From the NCBI GenBank assembly GCA_945613785.1, contig CALZAJ010000038.1, positions 1 through 10,747 of the forward strand: a stretch of DNA of 10,747 nt, given 5' to 3'. Under the pieces are notes generated by a model. That model worked only from the letters and a program-made list of their open reading frames with translations, ran no database searches and had not been told where the DNA came from. The position numbers and the translations under genes are program-made. Below are positions 6,826 to 10,747 of this stretch, in pieces. Numbering within the stretch: the first letter of the stretch is position 1; every line of letters begins with the position of its first letter. The stretch comes from an uncultured Verrucomicrobiota bacterium (lineage in GTDB: Bacteria; Verrucomicrobiota; Kiritimatiellia; RFP12; UBA1067).

Positions 6826-7329
6826 TCACCGCAGACGATTAATTTCCTTAACAAAGTCTTTATCGTCGGTCCGAACCTCGATTTTGTCCGAATGACCGAG
6901 ATATTTGGCCATTCTGAAGAAATCAACGATAAAACGGTCGGCACGATGGGGGCCTGTCCCCCCTGTATAAGAAATGCGGAGACGGCCCTCGTTCCGGACA
7001 TTCTCCTTCGGTCCGTCAAAGACGATCCAAACCAGGTCCTGGGGTCTGTCCCCCAGGTGCTGACGCGCCTGGGCGATCAGCTCCTCGGGATTCCTGGCAA
7101 CCTTCTGAGCGCCGAGAATCTGGTTCCAACCGTCGATAATGACCAGTTTCCCCTCTGGGGACAGACCCCGAAGGTCCTCGGCCGCAATCAGCGCCAAATC
7201 GAAATGGTTCTTGAGCGACTGATTCTCGTCGTGCAGGCGGGCGTTCTCCGCCTTCAGCTTCTCAAGCTCTGTCTTGAGCTCACGGAGATGCGCGACGCGC
7301 GAGCCGAGGATGATATCTTGTGCGCTCAC
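6826..7329 (-). CDS. Coiled-coil plus NYN/YacP-like PIN-fold ribonuclease-type protein
   Basis: From GTG 7329 this gives 167 aa. The first ~50 residues form a probable coiled coil (RVAHLRELKTELEKLKAENARLHDENQSLKN region). An NYN/PIN-like domain of YacP type follows, with VIIDGWN (the DGxN acidic site, D65), VWIVFDGP (D104), HRADRFIVDFF (D130) and EVRTDDKDFV (D154/D155/D157). These acidic residues suit a metal-dependent RNase, but the substrate is unknown. The C-terminus ends soon after the last acidic motif, shorter than typical YacP proteins. GTG 7329 overlaps the symporter stop as GTGA, the junction style used elsewhere here. GTG 7341 (171 aa) is the alternative. Three GGGGTCTGTCCCC-type palindromes lie inside the gene and encode unrelated peptides (GGTGP, LGDRP, RGLSP). 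The fold assignment is good; activity is inferred. Confidence 0.8.
   Translation of the reverse strand: MSAQDIILGSRVAHLRELKTELEKLKAENARLHDENQSLKNHFDLALIAAEDLRGLSPEGKLVIIDGWNQILGAQKVARNPEELIAQARQHLGDRPQDLVWIVFDGPKENVRNEGRLRISYTGGTGPHRADRFIVDFFRMAKYLGHSDKIEVRTDDKDFVKEINRLR
6949..6961. repeat. REP-like palindrome, copy A (one mismatch)
   Basis: GGGGCCTGTCCCC matches the GGGGTCTGTCCCC motif at 12 of 13 bases. It lies in the NYN coding sequence, where it encodes the GGTGP loop on the minus strand. Confidence 0.6.
7038..7057. repeat. REP-like palindrome, copy B (best copy)
   Basis: CCTGGGGTCTGTCCCCCAGG has 7-bp arms CCTGGGG/CCCCAGG around TCTGTC. The core GGGGTCTGTCCCC is 7041-7053. It lies in the NYN coding sequence, encoding LGDRPQ on the minus strand. 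Confidence 0.75.
7157..7169. repeat. REP-like palindrome, copy C, inverted relative to copy B
   Basis: GGGGACAGACCCC is the exact reverse complement of the 13-bp core of copy B. It lies in the NYN coding sequence, encoding RGLSP on the minus strand in a different reading phase from copy B. Confidence 0.75.
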
Positions 7330-8870
7330 TTCTTGTAGCACGTGAAGATGTCCGCCACGTAATCCTTCGCCAGCTTCGGCGAGACGAGACTGACGACCGG
7401 GGCGACAATGAAGCCGCCCAGCATCGCCGCGGCGCCGCAGTCGATCGGATTCATGAACGGCTTGCCGCAGAACATGCCCGAAAGCATGTTGGCGACGGTG
7501 AGTCCGACACCCCAGACGAAGCAGGCCCAGACGGACGCCTTGGTGACGCCCTTCCAGTAGAGTCCGAGCATGAACGGCGCGAGGAAGGCACCCGCGAGCG
7601 CGCCCCAGGAGATGCCCATCAGCTGCGCGATGAAGTGCGGCGGCTTGAGCGCGATCATCAGGGAGATGACGATGAAGAAGACGATCAGCACGCGCATGAC
7701 GACCACCTTGCGACGCTCGATCTTCGCGGCGACCGTGTCGTCCATCTCGCCGGACTTCACTTCGTCCGCCTCGGACTTCTTGTCTCGGTAGATGAGGTCG
7801 AGCGTCATCGTCGAGCTCGAGGTCAGGACAAGCGAGGCCAAGGTCGACATCGAGGCGGAGAGGACGAGCAGCATGACGAGCGCCATCAACACCTCGGGGA
7901 GGTTGGCGAGCATCTGCGGGATGATCGTGTCGAACGCAAGCTTGCCGTTCGGCAGCATCGGCGGCGTGTCGAAGAGACGCCCGAAGCCGCCGATGAAGTA
8001 GCAGCCGCCGGCGACGACGAGCGCGAAAATCGTCGATATGACCGTCCCGCGGCGAACCGCCGACTCGTCGGTGATCGAGTAGAACTTGCCAACCATCTGC
8101 GGAAGGCCCCAGGTGCCAAGCGAAGTCAGGATCACGACGCCGACGAGGCTCTTCACGTCCGGACCGAACCAGGTCGCGAACTGTCCGCAGGCCGCCGGAT
8201 CCTTATCCGAAGCGACCTCCGCGAGCTTGGCGACCGCCGCGGAGAATCCGCCCTGGTTGTTGAGAACGACGAAAATCACCGCCGTGATGCCGAAGAGCAT
8301 GATGATGCCCTGGATGAAATCGTTGATCGCCGTGGCCTTGTAGCCGCCGAGGATGACGTAGAGCGCCGTGAGAACAGCCATCAGCGTCGCCCAGAACTCA
8401 TACGGAAGCGCCGAACCGAAACCGAGCTCGAAGAGCTTCGAGATGCCCATGTAGACGCCTGCCGTGTAGGGAATGAGGAAGATGAAGGCAATGATCGAGG
8501 CAACGACACGGAGACCCTCCGAGTCATAGCGCGTGCCGAAGAAGTCGGGCATCGTGCGGGACTGGATGTGCTGGGTCATCAGGCGCGTCCGCCGCGCCAG
8601 GACCATCCAGGCGAGCATGGAGCCGATGATGGCGTTGCCGACGCCGATCCAGGTCGACGACAGACCGAACTTCCAGCCGAACTGACCCGCATAGCCGACG
8701 AACACGACGGCCGAGAAGTAGCTGGTGCCGTAGGCGAAGGCCGTGAGCCAAGGCCCCACGTTGCGTCCGCCGAGGACGAACCCGTCCACCGAACGGGAGT
8801 GCTTGCGACTATAGACACCAATTCCGACCATGACGGCCAGAAACAACAACGTGAGGGCGATTTTGACCAT
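7326..8870 (-). CDS. Sodium/solute symporter (SSS, SLC5-like family)
   Basis: This 514-aa inner-membrane transporter has about 13 hydrophobic helices and the LeuT-type SSS pattern. It imports a small solute with Na+. Support comes from the DFFGTRYDS element (109-117), the family signature around GGYKATAINDFIQGIIM (175-191), the serine-rich helix LSASMSTLASLVLTSSS (337-353) that supplies Na2-site hydroxyls in relatives such as vSGLT and PutP, and the second signature APFMLGLYWKGVTKASVWA (431-449). The loop at 361-385 is charged and cytoplasmic. The substrate (sugar, proline, pantothenate or another solute) cannot be told from sequence. ATG 8870 is needed to keep the first helix; it follows the predicted transcription start by only 2 nt and has no ribosome site. 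The 3' end overlaps the NYN gene by GTGA. Confidence 0.92.
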   Translation of the reverse strand: MVKIALTLLFLAVMVGIGVYSRKHSRSVDGFVLGGRNVGPWLTAFAYGTSYFSAVVFVGYAGQFGWKFGLSSTWIGVGNAIIGSMLAWMVLARRTRLMTQHIQSRTMPDFFGTRYDSEGLRVVASIIAFIFLIPYTAGVYMGISKLFELGFGSALPYEFWATLMAVLTALYVILGGYKATAINDFIQGIIMLFGITAVIFVVLNNQGGFSAAVAKLAEVASDKDPAACGQFATWFGPDVKSLVGVVILTSLGTWGLPQMVGKFYSITDESAVRRGTVISTIFALVVAGGCYFIGGFGRLFDTPPMLPNGKLAFDTIIPQMLANLPEVLMALVMLLVLSASMSTLASLVLTSSSTMTLDLIYRDKKSEADEVKSGEMDDTVAAKIERRKVVVMRVLIVFFIVISLMIALKPPHFIAQLMGISWGALAGAFLAPFMLGLYWKGVTKASVWACFVWGVGLTVANMLSGMFCGKPFMNPIDCGAAAMLGGFIVAPVVSLVSPKLAKDYVADIFTCYKK

Positions 8871-8871
8871 G

Positions 8872-8908
8872 ATGCGTAATTATACCCGCAGATGCGGATT
8901 GCAGTCAA
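8872..8908 (-). promoter_or_regulatory. Sigma-70-type promoter for the SSS symporter and NYN gene
   Basis: On the minus strand TTGACT (8908-8903), 18 nt, then a perfect TATAAT (8884-8879). The predicted start point is 8872, leaving a 2-nt leader before ATG 8870. The TGA stop of the EamA gene (8907-8905) is contained in the -35. A perfect 5-bp-arm palindrome CCGCA-GA-TGCGG (8886-8897) sits in the spacer next to the -10 and is a candidate operator. Confidence 0.8.
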
Positions 8909-9813
8909 TTCCGATTGCGACCCGTTTCGACCGACGCGGAAAGGACGATGAAGACCGTGCCGATCCACTGCAGGAGGGTCGCCTGTTCGCCGAGGAACAC
9001 GAGAGCGAGCGCCACCGCCGCCACCGGCGTAAAATAGGCACTGACGCCGAGGACGGACATCGGCAGGTATTTCTGGGCCGCATTCCAGGTCCAGAACGCC
9101 AGGAGCGTCGAGAAGAACCCAAGGACCGTCACGAGCGACCAGGCGGACACGGTCGTCGGCCAGGCGAAACCGCCGAACGGCATGAAAACACCGATGACCG
9201 CGGCGCCGATCAGCATCGTCCAGGTCGTGAAGGTGAAGGATCCGAGCCGCTGGATCTGCTCGCGTCCATAAACCGTATAGACGCCCCACGTCGCCGCGGC
9301 GAGCAAGACGAAGACGTCGCCGAGCGAATAGGCCTCCAACGCCAGTCCGTCCGCACTGACGATCTGAATGACCAACAGCGCGCCGACGAGTCCGCAGACG
9401 AGACCGAAGATCTCGCGCTGTTCGATTCGCCGCGACTTGAACGCCGCGACGGCAAAGATCATCAACGGCGTCAGCGCATCCGCCATCGAGGCATTCGCCG
9501 CACTCACGCGGGCACAGCCCATGAAGACGCACCAGGCCATGATGCAGGTTCCGATCGGACCCAACCAGGCGAAACGACACCAGTCCGCGGCCGTCGGCGC
9601 GAAAAGCCGAGCGCGTCCGCGATGCGTCAGGCAGCCGACCGCGAACATGGCGAGCCCGGCGACCGTGAATCGGAGGAAGGCAAGGACCTCGGGCGACACG
9701 CCGCAGTCCTTCGTGAGCGCGGCACCGACCACGAAAGTCGAGGCGAAACCGACGACGGACAGCGCGGCAAGGAGAAGCCCGAGCAACGTCCGCGCAGAAT
9801 AGACGAAGCTCAT
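8905..9813 (-). CDS. EamA-domain (drug/metabolite transporter superfamily) permease
   Basis: This 302-aa protein has about ten transmembrane helices arranged as two EamA repeats (about 10-145 and 160-295). Typical features are the paired LRFTVAGLAMFAVG helix in the first half, GCARVSAANASMADALTPLMIFAVAAF (about 99-125) and its second-half counterpart LPMSVLGVSAYFTPVAAVALALVFLGE (about 249-275). Family members export amino acids, nucleosides or other metabolites; the substrate here cannot be inferred. The start ATG overlaps the LysM gene stop as ATGA (9813-9810), so the two genes are co-translated; only a weak AAAGG lies upstream. The TGA stop lies within the -35 of the next promoter. No truncation is visible. 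Confidence 0.93.
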   Translation of the reverse strand: MSFVYSARTLLGLLLAALSVVGFASTFVVGAALTKDCGVSPEVLAFLRFTVAGLAMFAVGCLTHRGRARLFAPTAADWCRFAWLGPIGTCIMAWCVFMGCARVSAANASMADALTPLMIFAVAAFKSRRIEQREIFGLVCGLVGALLVIQIVSADGLALEAYSLGDVFVLLAAATWGVYTVYGREQIQRLGSFTFTTWTMLIGAAVIGVFMPFGGFAWPTTVSAWSLVTVLGFFSTLLAFWTWNAAQKYLPMSVLGVSAYFTPVAAVALALVFLGEQATLLQWIGTVFIVLSASVETGRNRN

Positions 9814-10301
9814 TTGCGCAACTTGACCTTTTGGTTGACCCAGAGCTTGTTCATCGCGTTGAGACTCTTGCCGTTCAGCTTGGCAAGCTTCTGAGGCGTC
9901 GTATTGTACAAGGCGGCGATCTTCGTCAGCGTCTCGCCTTGCCGCACGACGTGATAAGCCGGCATTTCCTGGGCCCCGTCCTCGGATTCGTCGACGGCCG
10001 GTTTCGGAAGCGGACGGACAGCCGGCGGCTGCTCCGGGGGACGGACCGGCGTCACAGTCGCCTTCACAGGCTCGACCGTCGTCCCGGCGGGGGGCTTCAG
10101 TTCGTCAGCGGACTTCTCGACCGGTTTCTTCTCCGAAGGAGTCTCAATCGTCTCGACCTCGTCTTCTTCGACCTCGTCGGACTCAAGGGCGGGACTGCCA
10201 CCGCTCAACGACATGAAAACGCCAATGACCGCCGCATGCAGGAGCAGACTGGCACCATAGGAAATGACCTTGTTCGTGAATTTGTCGTCGGATTCTGTCA
10301 T
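9810..10301 (-). CDS. Membrane-anchored LysM protein with TonB-like N-terminus
   Basis: The 163 aa are laid out as a short cytoplasmic N-terminus, one transmembrane helix (about 13-33), an acidic then proline-rich spacer (about 38-105, with KPP, RPPEQPP and RPLPKP) and a C-terminal LysM domain (116-163: YHVVRQGETLTKIAALY through LWVNQKVKLRK). LysM binds N-acetylglucosamine-containing glycan, normally peptidoglycan, so the protein probably links the inner membrane to the wall. The helix carries S18-x3-H22 (ASLLLHAAVIGVF), the same spacing as the S16/H20 pair through which TonB couples to ExbB/ExbD. With the Pro-rich spacer this resembles a TonB protein whose C-terminal domain is replaced by LysM. 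No ExbB/ExbD gene is in the window. Domain calls are firm; energy coupling is speculation. The gene has its own promoter and overlaps the EamA gene. Confidence 0.88.
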   Translation of the reverse strand: MTESDDKFTNKVISYGASLLLHAAVIGVFMSLSGGSPALESDEVEEDEVETIETPSEKKPVEKSADELKPPAGTTVEPVKATVTPVRPPEQPPAVRPLPKPAVDESEDGAQEMPAYHVVRQGETLTKIAALYNTTPQKLAKLNGKSLNAMNKLWVNQKVKLRK

Positions 10302-10324
10302 GGAAATTCAGGTAGATCCCCTCT

Positions 10325-10360
10325 GGACCATATTCTAGCACCTTCACTTCATCCGTGCAA
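10325..10360 (-). promoter_or_regulatory. Promoter for the LysM-EamA operon
   Basis: On the minus strand TTGCAC (10360-10355, inside the last codons of nrdG), 17 nt, then TAGAAT (10337-10332; one mismatch to TATAAT). The predicted start point near 10325 gives a 24-nt leader. A GAGGGG element is present but lies about 15 nt before the ATG, farther than usual. Fit is moderate. Confidence 0.55.
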
Positions 10361-10747
10361 CTTGAGGATGCGCTGGTTCGAGCTGCCGCGGAACTGGAGG
10401 GATATGTCCTTGAGCTCTTCGACGAAAGGTCCGTCGACCAGCACGTCGACCATCGACAGAATCTCGTCCGTCACCTCGGTCCGCCAGTAGCGGTGCGGCG
10501 TCGAATACTCGAAGCCGATCGCATCGCCCGAGCTCGGCAGAAGGTCGAGTTCAAGCACGCAGCCCGTGTAGACCCAAAGCGTGCGGGTCGCGCCGAACTT
10601 CTCGCGGAAGCGACGAAGGAACCCGATGAGTCCGCGCTGATTCGCCGGCTCCATCGGCTCGCCGCCCAGCAAGGTGAGCCCCGTGATGTAAGGCGATTCA
10701 AGTGCCTTGAGCAGCTCATCCTCGACTTCCCGCGTGAACGGCTTGCC
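10349..10747 (-). CDS. nrdG: Anaerobic ribonucleoside-triphosphate reductase activating protein, 5' end off the window
   Basis: The last 132 residues are present. NrdG is a radical-SAM enzyme that installs the glycyl radical on NrdD, so ribonucleotides can be reduced without oxygen. Fragment motifs are LLGGEPMEP (26-34, the SAM-binding GGE), LWVYTGCVLE (57-66), DVLVDGPFVEELKD (101-114) and the family-specific RGSSNQRI (120-127). The CxxxCxxC cluster motif would be upstream of the window and cannot be checked. Between YTG and DVLVDGPF there is a stretch of roughly 20 residues (about 68-93, including SSGDAIGFEYSTPHRYWRTE) that looks longer than in the common NrdG form. The gene ends at TGA 10351-10349, and the -35 of the next promoter lies in its last codons. 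Its presence indicates anaerobic dNTP synthesis. Confidence 0.95.
   Translation of the reverse strand, partial: GKPFTREVEDELLKALESPYITGLTLLGGEPMEPANQRGLIGFLRRFREKFGATRTLWVYTGCVLELDLLPSSGDAIGFEYSTPHRYWRTEVTDEILSMVDVLVDGPFVEELKDISLQFRGSSNQRILKLHG

Noticed and set aside
5160..6842. A 560-codon open frame on the plus strand opposite dnaG
   Set aside because: It mirrors the dnaG codons, with a low-complexity composition rich in Arg, Leu and Asp and no recognisable domain. It is a shadow of a confidently identified gene.
7320..8879. A 519-codon open frame on the plus strand covering the whole symporter gene
   Set aside because: It is exactly antisense to a clear SSS transporter, is composed mainly of Arg, Asp, Glu, His and Gly, and shows no fold or motif. 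Long antisense frames arise from the G/C third-position bias of the real gene.
8886..8897. An intrinsic terminator for the EamA gene
   Set aside because: The inverted repeat has only a 2-nt centre and no following T-run on the minus strand, and it lies between good -35 and -10 boxes.
8579..9580. A 333-codon minus-strand frame spanning the EamA and symporter genes
   Set aside because: It runs out of frame through two solid genes and across the promoter between them, with a composition rich in Arg and Gly.

Overview
The window is a dense, GC-rich bacterial chromosome segment. Every credible gene is on the minus strand, so transcription runs from the high-coordinate end to the low-coordinate end. 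Gene content is mostly housekeeping: quinolinate phosphoribosyltransferase (nadC), DNA primase (dnaG) and an anaerobic ribonucleotide reductase activase (nrdG). The nrdG gene points to an anaerobe or facultative anaerobe. Protein flavour, strong Shine-Dalgarno sites at some genes and GGGGTCTGTCCCC-type palindromes would fit a PVC-type lineage (Verrucomicrobiota, Kiritimatiellota or Lentisphaerota). That placement is an impression, not a demonstrated assignment. I see no tRNA, rRNA, CRISPR array, insertion sequence or prophage gene.

Layout in order of transcription, from the right edge to the left. (1) The 3' part of nrdG. (2) A promoter, then a membrane-anchored LysM protein with a TonB-like N-terminus, overlapping by ATGA with an EamA-family transporter. 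(3) A promoter with a nearly leaderless start, then an SSS-family sodium/solute symporter, overlapping by GTGA with a coiled-coil plus NYN/YacP-like nuclease gene. The NYN gene carries three GGGGTCTGTCCCC-type palindromes inside its coding sequence. (4) An extended -10 promoter with a nearly leaderless start, then dnaG - moxR - DUF58 - short BatD-like - batA, joined by a 2-nt gap, TAATG, a 46-nt spacer and ATGA. (5) A promoter whose predicted start point is the A of the start codon, then an 81-residue single-pass membrane protein and nadC, which runs off the left edge.

Functionally, the centre is a compact MoxR/von Willebrand-A (Bat-type) module: an AAA+ chaperone-like ATPase, a soluble DUF58 protein, a single-pass BatD-like protein and a membrane-anchored BatA. 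It is co-transcribed with replication primase instead of with the usual batB/C/E set. The flanking units are transport, cell envelope and cofactor genes.

The most unusual signals are not in the protein families. Three promoters place the predicted start point 0, 2 or 5 nt before the start codon, while other genes have strong Shine-Dalgarno sites. In two of these promoters the TGA stop codon of the upstream gene lies inside the -35 hexamer. A five-tract G-quadruplex candidate made of a 16-bp tandem repeat sits in the leader of the BatD-like gene. The LysM protein has the S-x3-H transmembrane signature of TonB.
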